From NCBI GenBank assembly GCA_010909165.1, contig VJWM01000240.1, positions 186,001 through 250,000 on the forward strand: a stretch of 64,000 bases of DNA. The letters are read 5' to 3'. The notes beneath the pieces are model-generated. The model made no database searches. It was not told the DNA's origin and saw nothing but the letters and a program-made list of their open reading frames with translations. Shown piece by piece: positions 33,686 through 46,022 of the stretch. The translations under genes were made by a program, and so were the position numbers. The DNA comes from Anthoceros angustus. Its lineage: Eukaryota > Streptophyta > Anthocerotopsida > Anthocerotales > Anthocerotaceae. How positions within the stretch are numbered: the first letter of the stretch is position 1; every line of letters starts with the position of its first letter.

Positions 33686-35020
33686 CGTGTCCTTATGGAT
33701 TGGCTCCCTCGCCCTCCTTTTGCTCTGTCCCTTCCCGATCTTCCGTCTTCCCTGTGTGGGGCAAGTACAATCTGCCCCTTCCTCCATCTTCAGGCGCCCC
33801 ACATCACTCTCCGGCAAGCGCCCCTTCCTCACCTGGCGCCCTTTTCTCCGGCCTCCCGCTGGTGGCGCCCATCATCGGCACCCTACCGCGGTAGTCTGGC
33901 GGAACTAGGGTGGTGACTACCATGGTAGTCTGATCTTCATTTTTCTTCTTCTCCCCATCTGCGCTGCCTCTTGGGTTGGAATCTTCCGTGCTCCTTTCCT
34001 CCTGTTTGATTTGTCCATACCTATCATGGAGCATTCTCAAAGATTCTTCCTCCCTCAATTGTCAGCCGATTTCCACTAATCCTTCCGGGCCCTTTTCGCA
34101 TCAGCCTCCTCTCCTGGCTCGGGCCCTTCCCTCGCTCGTGGGATGAGGGAACTTCTCACCCCTCCTTCCTTCTTAACGGGTCGGATCCCGTCCCTGTTCT
34201 CCTCCGGTGGGGTTGTTTCCCCCACCTCCTCTTCTATTCCTCAGGGGTATCTCTGGGACCCCGGCTCCTTCATTCCTTGGCCCCGCGGCGACTCCCAGCG
34301 GCCGCGCTCGCGGTTGCTTCTACCCGGTAGTGCGGACTAGCGTGGTTGTCTGCAGTGGTCTGGCGGACTACGTGGTGCTAATCACCACCGTGGTGAGTGA
34401 CCCCAGGAGGCGGGCTGTCCCCCTCCTTGCTCTCACGCCATCTTCCTCCTTGGCTCGCGGCCTCTTCTCCTCCTTCCACTCCCAGTTCCTCGGAGTCCAT
34501 GTCACTGTAGCCTCATCAAAGTCGGGGCCTTCCGGTTGCACTTTTGCACGGCTCCTTCCATCATCATGAGGACCTATTGTCCTCCTCTTGGCCGTAAGAC
34601 TTCATTGTTGGCCTTCAAAATCTATTGTGGAGGTGAGCCCCAAGCTGTAATCGCATTTGGAGATCATCAATCTCGTGGGCCTCTCCATCCTCACACCTAC
34701 CTTGTAGGCGTCCCTTGCGGTGGTCAATTCTCCCACCTTGACATGGAGGTCACATTCTCCTCCTTGCTTCTTGGTTGGCTAATTTGCTGAAGGGCATACT
34801 TAAAATCTCCTCTTCCTCACCACCAGCATCCTATGTACCACCTTCTTGTGGTATTCCTCCTCTGGAACCTCCTTTGTTCCTCGTCTCTTAGTTCTTTGAG
34901 CAAGTCCTTCCCTTCGCTTGCCACTCTTCTCATGCTCCGGCTCACAGTGCGATCTTGAGCCCCAACTCCTTCTCCTCCAAATGCGGGTCTTCAATTCCTC
35001 TTCCATGTCCGGATCTTGAT
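33686..35020 (-). repeat. 1.3-kb repeat unit 1 (segments A-B)
   Basis: Segment A (from about 33,686, with GGGGCAAGTACAATCTGCCC) and segment B (from 34,568, GAGGACCTATTGTCC, to GGGTAGCCATCACAC near 35,035) recur 1.25-1.3 kb downstream. On the minus strand segment B reads as a charged coiled-coil frame (EEELKTR..). Segment A carries TACCGCGGTA and GACTACCATGGTAGTC palindromes. Confidence 0.75.
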
Positions 35021-35029
35021 GGCTTGGGT

Positions 35030-36330
35030 AGCCATCACACTGCTCTGTCCCTTCCCGGATCTTGTCATCTTCCTAATGTGTGGGGCAAGTACAATCTGCC
35101 CCTTCCTCCATCTCCGGGCGGCGCCCCGTTCCTCCTCCTCCGGCAACGCGCCCCGCACCTCAGCGCCTTTTCTCCAGCCTCCGCTGGTCGCGCCCGTTCA
35201 TCGGCACCCTACCGCGGTGATGCAGCGGACTACGGGGTACCATGGTAGTCGATCTTCATTTTCTTCTTCTTCTCCATCGGCGATGCCTCTTGGGTTGGAA
35301 TCTTCCGTGCTCCTTTCCTCCTGTTTGGTTTGTCCATACCTATCATGGAGCATCCTCAAAGATTCTTCCTCCCTCAATTGTCAGCCGATTTCACTAATCC
35401 TTCCGGGCCCTTTTCGCATCAGCCTCCTCTCAGCTCGGGCCTTCCCTCGCTCGTGGGTGAGGAACTTCTCACCCCTCCTTCCTTCTTGGGTGGGATCCGT
35501 CCTGTCTCCTCCGGTGGGGTTGTTTCCCCACCTCCTCTTCTATTCCCGGGGTACTCTGGGACCCCGGCTCCTTCATCCTCGGCCCGCGGCCCGACTCCGC
35601 CCCGGGCTCGCGTTGCACCCTACCGCGGTAGTCGGGACTGCGTTGTCTACCACGGTAGTCGGCGGACTACGTGGTGGCCTCACCATGGTAGGTGACCCCC
35701 GGAGGCGGGCTGTCCCCCTCCTTGCTCTCGCCATCCTTCTCACCCGCCGCTCTTCTCCTCCTTGACTCAGTTCCTCGGAGTCCATGTCACTGTAGCCTCA
35801 TCAAAATCGGAGGCCTCAGTGCACTTGCTGCGGCTCCTTCTGTCATCATCATGAGGACCCTATTGTCCTCCTCTTGGCCAATACTTTTGTTGGCCTTCAA
35901 AATCTATTGTGGAGGTGAGCCCCAAGCTGTAATCGCATTTGGAGATCATCAATCTCGTGGGCCTCTCCATCCTCACACCTACCTTGTAGGCGTCCCTTGC
36001 GGTGGTCAATTCTCCCACCTTGACATGGAGGTCACATTCTCCTCCTTGCTTCTTGGTTGGCTAATTTTGCTGAAGGGCATACTTAAAATCTCCTCTTCCT
36101 CACCACCAGCATCCTATGTACCACCTTCTTGTGGTATTCCTCCTCTGGAACCTCCTTTGTTCCTCGTCTCTTAGTTCTTTGAGCAAGTCCTTCCCTTCGC
36201 TTGCCACTCTTCTCATGCTCCGGCTCACAGTGCGATCTTGAGCCCCAACTCCTTCTCCTTCCAAATAGCGGGTCTTCAATTCCTCTTCCATGTCCGGATC
36301 TTGATGGCTTGGGTAGCCATCACACTGCTC
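35030..36330 (-). repeat. 1.3-kb repeat unit 2 (segments A'-B')
   Basis: This is collinear with unit 1 at an offset of 1,285-1,320 bp (GGGGCAAGTACAATC at about 35,085; GAGGACC at 35,853; GGGTAGCCATCACAC at about 36,310). It differs from unit 1 by numerous short indels. On minus, the frame is a continuation of the coiled-coil ORF in the adjoining C segment. Confidence 0.75.
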
Positions 36331-37032
36331 TGTCGTCCATTTGTTGGATGCCACCTTCTCCTTCCTAGAGCCTCTGTTTTGCCCTTTCTCTCTTGCTCTA
36401 ATTGGGCAAAATGCTCTTCATATACGCCTCCAAGAGTCGTTGGGTTGTTGCCGAATAGCTCTCTCCTCGGTTTGTGACAACCTCCCCTCTAGGACCTTCT
36501 CTGTGAGCCGTTGATCCACAAGATCCCGCTGGAGTTTCTCCACAACCTTCTCTAACTTGGCTGCCTTCTCGTCGGACTCCATGGCCTCCAATTGCCACTT
36601 GGTCCCTGCTCTCCTCTCCGTCATTTCTTGGGCCTTGACTTCCTCATGACAGGCCCACAAGGAGGCTGCTAGTTCCCTAGCCCCCTTTAAATCCACACGG
36701 CTGAGTGCTTCACAAGCACTCAGCAATTCCTCTAGGGGTCCCAATTCCACCCCTGCTGCCTTCTTGATGGAGATTTCCAGCTCCCTTGTGCTCCTCTGAC
36801 TATCGCGCGGCGGTGGGGGCCCTCTTTGGCCGGACCTTGCTCTTCCTCCTCCCCACGCTCTTGGGAAGGAAAGACTTCCCATTAAGCAGCAGCCTCTCCT
36901 TCCTCTGCCCCTTGGCCTGGCGTGCTTGGTGACCCCACAGGAGGCGGGCTGTCCCCCTCCTTGCTCCTCACGCCATCCTTTCCCCACGCCTTCTGTCTCT
37001 TCTCCTCCTTCTCCCAGTTCCTCGGAGTCCAT
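36330..37032 (-). pseudogene. Minus-strand coiled-coil ORF segment C'
   Basis: On minus the best frame (37,032 to 36,418) encodes about 200 residues. It begins with a Gly/Glu/Arg-rich start, then a helical segment with LEISIKKAAGVELGPLEELL, ACEALSRVDLKGARELAASL and WQLEAMESDEKAAKLEKVVE, a strong coiled-coil pattern. A second copy (C'') lies at about 37,575-38,220, offset 1,243 bp. The sequence is not one I recognise. Because it is repeated, flanked by retroelements and shares one strand with the frame at 57,480-58,160, I read it as part of an element-encoded or element-interrupted protein. Confidence 0.5.
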
Positions 37033-37575
37033 GTCACTGTAGCCTCATCAAAGTCAGGCTTCGGTGCACTCTGCAGCTCCTTCTGTCATCATCATGAGGA
37101 CCTATTGTCCTCCTCTTGGCCAAAAGACTTATTGTTGGCCTTCAAAATCTATTGTGGAGGTGAGCCCCAAGCTGTAATCGCATTTGGAGATCATCAATCT
37201 CCGTGGGCCACTCTCCATCCTCACACCTACTCTTGTAGGCGTCCCTTGCGGTGGTCAATTCTCCCACCTTGACATGGAGGTCACATTCTCCTCCTTGCTT
37301 CCCGGTGGTTGGCTAATTTTGCTGAAGGGCATAATCTCCAAAATCTCTTCCTCACCACCAGCATCCTATGCCACCTTCTTGTGGTATTCCTCCTCTGGAA
37401 CCTCCTTCCCTCGAGTCTCTTAGTTCTTGGCAAGTCCTTCCTTCTCCACTTGCTCTTCCTCCTCCTCTTGCTCTTGATCTTGAGCCTTTAACTCAGCGCT
37501 TCTCCTCCAAATGAGCGGGTTCTTAATTCCTCTTCCATGTCCGGATCTTGATGGCTTGGGTAGCCATCACACTCT
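36935..37575 (-). repeat. Repeat unit 3 (partial A'', B'')
   Basis: GGAGGCGGGCTGTCCCCCTCC at the left end is the point where segment A is truncated and joined to C'. CTCGGAGTCCATGTCACTG (37,019) and GAGGACCTATTGTCC (37,096) match units 1 and 2. The unit ends at about 37,575, where C'' begins. Confidence 0.7.
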
Positions 37576-38247
37576 GTCGTCCATTTGTTGGATGCCACCT
37601 TCTCCTTCCTAGGGCCTCTGTTTTGCCCTTTCTCTCTTGCTCCAATTGGGCAAAATGCTCTTCCTCCCTCCAAAATCCCGTTGGGTTGTCATCGAATAGC
37701 TCTCTCCTCGGTTTGTGACAACCTCCCCTCTAGGACCTTCTCTGGATCCACAAGATCCCGGAGTTCTCCTGACCTTCTCGGCTGCCTTCTCGTCGGACTC
37801 CATGGCCTCCAATTGCCACTTGGTCCTGCTCTCCTCTCCGTCATTTCTTGGGCCTTGACTTCCTCAAGCAGGCCACAAGGTACTAGTTCCTAGCCCCCCT
37901 TAATCCTGACACAGTAGTGCTTCACAAGCACTCGGCAATTCCTCTAGGGTCCCAATTCCACCTGCCTTCTTGATGGAGATTTCCAGCTCCCTTGTGCTCT
38001 CGACTATCAAGCATAAGGGGGCCCTCTTTGAGGACTTACTCTTCCTCCTCCCCACGCTCTTGGGAAGGAAAGACTTCCCATTCCAAGCAACCTGTTACCT
38101 CCTTCCTGCCGCCTTGGCGTGCTTGTGGAAGTCTGACCCCCCATTGTTTTCCTCAAGGCGAAAGGCAAAGGCCTTTCCAAACTTGGCTGGAGATGAATTA
38201 TCTCCGAAGGATGCCAAGCATCTTCCAACTCCTTGCTTGTGAGGAGT
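37575..38247 (-). pseudogene. Minus-strand coiled-coil ORF segment C'', cut by array
   Basis: This is a copy of C' with extra upstream sequence reaching the gypsy array at 38,247. The minus frame starts immediately at the array junction (TSKELEDAWHPSEI), continues through HLQPSLERPLPF, and then enters the coiled-coil part shared with C'. Frameshifts occur within it. The last five bases before the array, GGAGT (38,243-38,247), recur just beyond the far end of the array (57,480-57,484), where a minus frame stops at the junction. Confidence 0.5.
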
Positions 38248-40409
38248 TGTGGAAGACCACATGTGCACTAACCCCGCTCCCAAGTGTCAGGATGAACGAT
38301 TTTTTTTTGTTTTGGATGTGTTAGAATAGCAAAGTGCTTTGAGAATCGTCTGAGTCAGGTCTTTTATACGGGAATGGTCCTTGGCCCTTGGAGATAATAA
38401 TAATTTTTCGATCCTTAGATTTGACCCCGCAGGGGTGACGTAATAGAGTCCTTGGCATTGGGAATTTTAGAATAAAAGGTGTCTATATGCCAGTGGATGC
38501 TCACATGCCTGAGTAGCCGAGGGGAGGCGGTCCACCACGGTGGCCGAGAAACCGGAGGCACTGGGGGAGTTTACAACCCTAGTGGCGGGCGCTACCACAT
38601 ACACCGGAGCCGAATCGAGAGAAGGGCACACCCAAGACCACGAGGTCGCGACTTTCGTGAGGGGCCTGAGCGAGCCCAAGAAGAGGGGCGCCAGACACAA
38701 CCACGCCAGCCAAATCCGCCTCACGAGCAGGGAGGGGCGCTAATGAATGTGAGCGGCGCATGGAGGAGAGAAATCGGAAGAAGTTCACAGAGGAGGCGTG
38801 GAAGGACCTCCGATCGGTGTTACTGGCTACGGGCAAGGCTCTGATGAGGATGCTCATGTCCTCGCTTCGCATGGTGAGCGGTGCTCACTCTAAACGCAGG
38901 CGTGGTTGTTGGGAGGAGGAAACTCGGTCAGCATCTTGGCCGCCACAGGCGTTTACGATGGTTCCTTCGAGTAGGAGCTGGCGCCTATCCTCCATAAGTG
39001 GTCTTTGGAGGAGATGAGCGAGGCTGCAGCATGGAGGGAGGAGCACGGTATGGTTGTCCAAATGAGGAGGAGGCGGGACAACGACATAGAGGTCAGCGGC
39101 AACGTCCGCTGGGAAGGCGCGAGGGAAACTCAGCAAAGGAGAGGAGGTGGAGGTTGTGGGGAAAATCGCTTGACGTAGGCGAGGTCAAGAGCGAGAGGGG
39201 TCCCCATGGGCCGTGGGCGAGGCAAAATCATGGAGGCGGCAAAGCTGATTTTAGGGAGTCGCGATAGCCTAGGACCGGGGTTTCCTTTTCGGGCGAGGAT
39301 AGGGAGTTCCATCACCGTAGAGTCATGCTTAGATTGGTAAGGGCGTGGTAGGAGCTACAATTTTAGACCCTAAAGAGAAGTGAGCCGTGGGACCACAGAT
39401 GTATAAGAGACCCTTTGGGTGTCTCTCAAAGACGACGATTTCGGTGTGAACTTGGTGTATCGAATCCTCGTGTGGGGTTGATTGGACGTCGTCGTCGGGG
39501 TGTAGTCGGCGAGCGCCGTCAATCAAGACCGGAAGATCCTGGATAGTCGAGGCGGAGTGGCCAAGCTCCACGTCCGGGACAAAGGAATGGTGAGGGGCGC
39601 CCAACATGCGCTGAGAAGGGGCAAGGGTTGCTGCGGAAAGTCGGGGTGAGATCGGCAACGAGTGAATCGCCCAAGTACTGACCGTGCGTTCCCCTGTCCC
39701 TCCTTCCAACAAGCTGCCCATCAGAACGTGTTTAATTCTATGAGGAGGGGTCTGTGTGGCCCGTGGTGAGGTCTGTGTGGCCTGGGAAAAAGGGAGAGAG
39801 ACGTATACATGTGCGGTGAGAGGTTCTCGGAAGAAGAGGGTGAGTATGCTGTGGTAAGGGAAATTGTGGTTGCGTTTTGAGGAAACGCGGAGTAATAGAA
39901 AGAGGGGGGGGGAAAAGCGAGGAGTGAGACCAGGAGGGGTCGACACCGCGAGTCGTCATGCATTCCTGATCAGAGTGCCTAATTCCCGGGAAGTTCTGAG
40001 CACGGACCCCCCTAGGAGTGAATTAGAGTAGATGTGAGTCTATGTGTGCGTGTGTGTGTGGGAAGACCTGACCCTCGGAGACCCCGTCCGGGAAGCCGGG
40101 TGACGGCTGGGTAGTCACGACGCGCACGTGCGCGCCTGTGGCGGGGCCCGCCCCAGTGGTTGAGTCAACCACTGCGGTGGCGGAACGCGCCACTACAGTA
40201 GCGGAACCCCCCCCGCGACGGTGGCTGAGTCCTCCATGGGTTTCCAGAGAGTGGGTGGTTCGTAGGGTAAACGCGCTGTGGTAGGTTAGACATCAGAGAT
40301 TAGCTCATCTTGACACAAAACCATTCCCTTGGGATCGAATCCTAGGACTATAACGACATAGAGGGTAAATGTGGCCTCCTTGCGTCTTTGGATGCAAAAC
40401 CATTCCACA
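38248..40409 (+). repeat. Gypsy LTR1 (2,162 bp)
   Basis: It starts TGTGGAAGACC and ends ATTCCACA, giving a 7-bp inverted terminus (TGTGGAA/TTCCACA). A palindrome centred on GTTGAGTCAAC lies at 40,154-40,174. The sequence is closer to LTR3 than to LTR2 (it keeps the GAGGAAACG...AATAGAAAGAGGGG stretch near 39,880 that LTR2 lacks). Confidence 0.85.
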
Positions 40410-41272
40410 TTTTGGCGCTGCTGCCGGGAATGAAACCGTCAAGGTTATAGGGGACTAACCATAGTTTAGGTGTCTAGTTTTGGAGTGTATCTAGTTTGGT
40501 AGATGGATGGTTGAGTCGAGGGTTCAGAGTCAGTGGAGGAAAGCCTCAAGCCAGCGGCAACACCGCTTTGGAAAGATTGAGGAGGGTTGCAAAACCGCGA
40601 GTTGAGGAGGACCCAATTGGAGGACGACTTGTGGGGAAAAGAAGGGAGGTAAGGAAGCACTGGACGGGGTCCGATCTTGTTGGAGCAAGATCCCCAACCT
40701 CGGACTTGAGGAGGTACCACCGCCAAGGAACCTGACCAATTCCATCGACCTCTTCCAAAAGTGTGCGTGTGGAGATCAATCGACTCCCAACAACTTGTTG
40801 AACACCGAGTCGCCAATCTACCAACATAGTCATGTCCACCACGGGGTGGTCACCACCAAGCACCTTACCCTGTATGGGAAGGAAGGGGTATGAAGACCCG
40901 ATGAATTTGTTGAGCGTTTTGAGCGGTGACATTTGCAAAACCAGAAGTAGGAGACAACAGATTCATTGTTCTATGGAGTTCTGGGGGTCCAGCAAAGTGG
41001 TATACCTCAAGTTAGCCACACCTCCCACCTATGAAGAATTAAAACCGCCTGTGAGAGGTTTAGAGGAATTGACGTGGAACGTGTTGTCCAAACTTGAGGT
41101 TACAAGGAGAGGAAGGAAACCTTGCAAGCCTATGTGGAGAGGTTTCACCAGCGATCGCAGTGGCCATTCGAGCAGCAATACGATGGTTTGCCAAAGGCCC
41201 GGGTTCTAAGATGGGGAGACACGAAGGTTACAAGCGGAGAAGAATTTGGGCAAGGCTATCAAGGCGCTAAAC
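40410..41272 (+). pseudogene. Partial gag before internal breakpoint
   Basis: After the primer-binding-site-like TTGGCGCTGCTGCCGGG at about 40,412, the sequence follows the gag leader seen again at about 41,880 and 49,665, including TLYGKEG and a VERFE-like block spread over frames. It stops abruptly at CTATGA (41,272-41,277), where it joins LTR sequence. Frameshifts are frequent. Confidence 0.65.
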
Positions 41273-41863
41273 TATGAGGAGGGGTCTGTGGCCCGTGGTG
41301 AGGTCTGGCCTGGGAAAAGGGAGAGGCAGGGCCATGTGCGGTGAGAGGTTCTCGGAAGAAGGGTGAGTATCTTGTGGTAAGGAAATTGTGGTTGCGTTTT
41401 GAGCGAGTAATAGAGCGGGAGAGTGAGTGGACCCGAGGCGAGTCGTCGGCATTCGATCGAGTGCCTAATTCGGAAGTTCGGACCCCCTAGGAGTGAATTA
41501 GAGTAGATGTGAGTCTATGTGCGTGTGTGTGTGGGAAGACTGACCCTCGGAGACCCGTCCGAAGCCGGGTTGTGGGTAGTCGCAGCCAGCGCCGTGCGCT
41601 GGCGGGCCCGCCGATGGTTGAGTCAACCATCGCGGTGGCGAACGCCACTGATGGCGAACCCCGCGACGGTGGGCGAGTCCTCCACGGTGGTGGTTCCAGA
41701 GTGGGTGGTGGTTCGAGGTAAAGCGTCGGTTGTGGTAGGTTAGACACCGTAGATTAGCTCATCTTGACACAAAACCATTCCCTTGGGATCGAATCCTAGG
41801 ACTATAACGACATAGAGGGTAAATGTGGCCTCCTTGCGTCTTTGGATGCAAAACCATTCCACA
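41272..41863 (+). repeat. Partial LTR inside element A
   Basis: This 592-bp stretch corresponds to LTR2 49,053-49,646. The only differences I see are four single-base homopolymer lengths (runs of C, G, G and C). Its left edge shares CTATGA with the gag sequence it interrupts, and its right end keeps TTCCACA followed by TTTTGGCGC. It carries the TTGAGTCAA palindrome at 41,612-41,632. Confidence 0.85.
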
Positions 41864-44130
41864 TTTTGGCGCGTTCTGAATGAAAGCTAAAGGATTCTAG
41901 GAAGGACTAACCATAGTTTAGGCCTTGGTTCTTTGAGTGAAGCTAGTTTGGTAGATGGATGCCACGGGTTGGAGGGGTCTAGTCGGGAGGAAAGCCTCAA
42001 GCCAAGCGGCAACACCAGGCTTTGGAAAGATTGAGGAGGGTTGCAAACCGGGAGCTGAGGAGGACCCAATTGGAGGACGCACTTGTGGGGGAAAAGAAGG
42101 GGGCAAGAGATTCACTGGGATTTGGGGGTCCGATCCTGTTGGAGCAAGATCCCCGATCCTGGCCTCGGAGGGGGTACCACGGCCAAGAGACCTTGATCCA
42201 ACCTTGTCAACTGACCTTCCTCCTAGGTGTGTGCAGACAACTGCAGCCCCAACAACTTCCGTGGAACACGTCACGCGGTCACGCTACCATACCCAACGCG
42301 CATATGTCCACCGCATGGTGGCACCACCCTGCTTTACCCTGTATGGGAAGGAAGGGGTATGAGGATCCCATTTGTTGAGCGTTTTGAGCTTAACCTTGCG
42401 TGAAGTAGGTGACGCCAACGATTCAACTGTTCTATGGAGTGCTCGGGGCCAAAGTGGTATGAGAGTACCTTAAGTTAGCCCACCACCTTTGAAGAAATCA
42501 AGACGCCGAGAGGTTTAGAGGAATTGGAAGGATACGTGTTGTCCAAACTTGAGGTTACAAAGGGAGGAAGGAAACCTTGCAAGCCTATGTGGAGAGGTTC
42601 CACGCTGCGCGATCGCGTGGTCCGTGAGTTCGAGCCATACGATGGTTTGCCAAGGGCCCGGGTTCTAAGATGGGAAGGCATGTGAGGTTACAAGCGGAAA
42701 AGAGTTTGGGCAAGGCTATCAAGGCGCTAACTATGAAGAATCTAACCCAGGATGAGGAGGTTGAGAAGGAGAAGAAGAAGCCTAGGAAGGACAAGAAGAA
42801 GCCGACTGGAAAAAAGAAGGGATTCTCATCCTCCCGGAAGGAAGTTCTTCAGTGAAGAGCTCAAGATTCCACGGAGTTCCACGGAGGAAGAAACGAGTGA
42901 CTGAGGAGGAATCATGAGGGACGCAAAAGGAAGGAAGAAAACAAGAAGGGTGATGGGACACAAAAAGGAGCAAGGCAAACAGAGGCGATGTATGCAAAAA
43001 GGATGGAACAAAGGAGAAGGCCGAGGTGGCAGCCAAGAAAGTAGAACAACAGGGAACAAGATGGAGGAGATGATGGCAAAATTCGAGAAATTCCATCTTA
43101 ATGCGGTCAAGGAACATGAGAGGCGGAGAGTCACGAACCCACGAGCCAACCTCTTCTGCTCAACGTGTGGGCAGGACACTCCAAAGCTAATTGTCCGACG
43201 ACAAGGGTACCGGGATATGAGGAAGAGGAGGAAGAGGGTCCGGTGGAAGACACATATCAGATCCAGGAGGTTCAGCCAACCCAAGTGTACCCAAAAACTA
43301 TGTACCCGCCAACCTCGTAATTCCACGGGGTAGGCGTCAGAATCACAGGCAATCCAATGGGCACCGTCTTGTGCTACAACCGCAACCTTGGACACTATGC
43401 TCACAGCTGTCCTTGGCCAACTCGGCAAGGTAATGGAGATTTCGATAAACTGTGTCAAGATTGGAAGCAGGGCATTTGGCGAAGTGTGCTCGCCAAAGCC
43501 CCGTAAAGACGGTGAGGATCGCAGCCACCCGAACGGAGTTCACGACCAAACCCAAGTCCGGTGTCCGCCATGCATGTTGAGGATGCACTTATGGCGGTAT
43601 GGGAGGATGCCGAGATTGGAACCACGAGGAGCTTGGAGGGATTAGACCAGAGGGAAGCGATTATTATGGGGAAGCCTCCGCCATGGTCGTTAGAACAAGG
43701 AGCACAAAAGCAAAAGAGAGGCGGCGTGGGGAAAAAGAAGAAAGGAGGCGGATACGACCACGGGATCGGATGAGGGAGAGAGTGTCGCCACCACCGGAAA
43801 TACCAACACCGGAACGCGTTGGCCAAAGATTTAAAAACAAGTCCTGCGGTGACTTGGCGGATGGACCATATGTGCAAAAGAGTGATGGAGACATTGAGTG
43901 TTCCAAATGGGAAAGGTGAATGAAGGGGTCACGACGAAGCCAAGGGGGTGGAACCCTACCGATTTCGAGAAAGTTACCGAACCGAGTTAGGGTTTCCACC
44001 GACGACGGAGAAGTCATGGATATGATACAAGAAGAATTGGCAAGGAGGCTACGGGGAAAAGGCGGGGTGTCGATTTCCACCACCCTGGGAGTCCACCACC
44101 CCACCGAAGGCCACCGTACCCCAAGTCATG
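41864..44130 (+). pseudogene. Gypsy gag remnant, element A
   Basis: The reading frame shifts many times. A Lys/Glu-rich stretch lies at 42,740-42,860. A zinc-knuckle region near 43,155-43,195 (CSTCGQ, then HSKANC in another frame) and a second at about 43,370-43,415 (C-Y-N, then RNLGHYAHSC) show the nucleocapsid. The second cysteine of the latter is missing here but present in element B. It is not functional. Confidence 0.7.
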
Positions 44131-44640
44131 ACGAACCGGGAACCCACACCAACCAAATCTGGATGGCGAAGGTCGGGCCACCGCTTTCAATCTCGCCGAG
44201 GCCATCATGGACCAACATTTCATGATCACATTCGGACAACTCCTCCGAGACAATCCATGTATAGGCAATGCATCGTGAGGGCGTTAAAAGAGGCGCAACC
44301 CAAAAGAGGCGCAATGTTCCTATACCCCAGGCCATGTGAACTTGGTATCCATGGTGGATCAAGGCCCACCAACCTGTGGAAATTTCGGGATGTGTCATTA
44401 AAGGAGTGCCTCGACTGTGTAAATATTATGACAGAAGACACGGCTAGGAAATTGGGCTTGGATATTGAACATACTACCAAGGTTTTAGCCGACATGTCCG
44501 TAATGGTGCCGGGGAACCGACAGGGTGCTAACGACCATTGGAACCATCCCTACTTGATGGATTATGTAGTCATCCAAAGAAAATCGCCAGGCACGACGCC
44601 TAATTGGTCGAACGTGGATGTACGCATCGCAATGCACGCT
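44130..44640 (+). pseudogene. Gypsy aspartic protease remnant, element A
   Basis: The frame reads ELGIHGGSRP, then VNIMTEDTARKLGLDIEHTT, matching element B, but the catalytic DTGSG present in B is lost through a short deletion near 44,412-44,420. The protease is therefore dead by sequence. Confidence 0.75.
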
Positions 44641-45336
44641 CAAGTGGGGCAGAAAGGAAGTCGGTTTTAAACCGTTGGAATGGGATCCCAAGACCAAGGA
44701 GGGAAGGATGTGCCTATCGTGGAGTAAGGACATGTATGCAGGTGAAACTCCAACTGAAATAGAAGGGTACACCTCGGCAGAGGACACGTCCGGGGAGATG
44801 GGAGAGGAAGATAGGTTCCCGTTCGCACACATCTCATGGTCTGATGAGGAGCGGGACTACCGGAGAGATATCCCATATACAATTAACCCAGTAGGCTGTT
44901 ACGGGGTAACCGTCGAATGCTCCGCGGAAGGGGTCCGAAGCAGGGATTCGGAACAGCAGGTGGAGAAAGCTGGAGGAGGCGTCACGCAGTTCACGTCGGA
45001 GGATTTGTTTAGGGAATGGGGCATGAGAGAAGAGGAACCGCGGGAGCCAGAAGAAGGATTCGGGGTTAGCACCGCACCAGTAGAGCGCGAGTGGGTACAG
45101 GCTGATGAAGTCAAGGACGTTGAGGTTCTTCCAGGGAAGGTGCTCAAATTCTCCAGAACAATGGATGCGGCGTTGGAGGAAGGAATGAAGCCGCTGAATT
45201 CATCGATGTTTTCGCCTCGAGGTAACATATGAAGGGATCCCCAAAGAATGGGCGAGCATAGGATTGACTGGAACCGTGAGCAATCCGAAGGATTCCACAA
45301 GACAAGTTAAATCCAAGTACTCCCTCAAGGTAAAGG

Positions 45337-46022
45337 ATGGAGATGTACCTCAAGGACGTGATCTATCCTATAGTCAATACCGAATGGGTGGCTCCAATAG
45401 TGGTAGTACCTAAGAGGCCAGCAAAATCCGAGTTTGTCGACCGGAGAAGGTTGAATAAAGTCACCAAGAAGGATCACTTTCCGTTACCCTTCATCGATAA
45501 TATATCCTCGGATCCGTCGCAGTGTAATGGCGATTCATTCCTAGACGGTACTGGGTATAATCACCGCACCTTAGGGAGAGCGATTGGCCTCGACCGCTTT
45601 ACAACCGATCGGGGACATATGCTTACAAGCGCATTGCTGACGGAGCACTGGGTCCTTCATGCGAGCCATCGTCAAAATTTTCAAGGACTTCCTCCGCGAC
45701 TTTATGGAAGTTTTCCGACGACTTCGCGATGGGGTCAAGGACCATCTCCGACCTCCGGAAGTGCCCGGAGCGCCGCCGAGCCACGCAATTATGCCCGCAT
45801 CCGTAAAAGTGCTACTGCATGTCGAGGAATTCTGGGGCATCGAATTTCAAGCCGAGGTATAGAAGTAGATCCGGACAAGGTAAAGGTCATCGCCACCCTT
45901 AGAGCACCAATAACAACGCTAAAGGAACTCCGCGGGTTCCCGGGATGGTCGTATTATAGACGCTTGCTCCAAATTTCGCCAAGCGGCTGCCCCACTAACG
46001 AGCTTGTTAAGGAAGGATCGTG
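45337..46022 (+). pseudogene. Gypsy reverse transcriptase remnant, element A
   Basis: The blocks are EMYL..VIYPIVNTEWVAP, RRLNKVTKKDHFPLPF and, after frameshifts, a segment near 45,700-45,730 where GACGACTTC preserves the catalytic D-D in another frame. GIEVDPDKVKVIATLRAP follows, then RGFPGW. Compared with element B it has lost several short CAG- and CTG-containing pieces (for example at about 45,418 and 45,440). Confidence 0.8.

Noticed and set aside
44485-44882. Antisense ORFs repeated in both gypsy internals (also 52,289-52,677)
   Set aside because: They are copied only because the plus-strand pol is copied, and they show no family features on minus.
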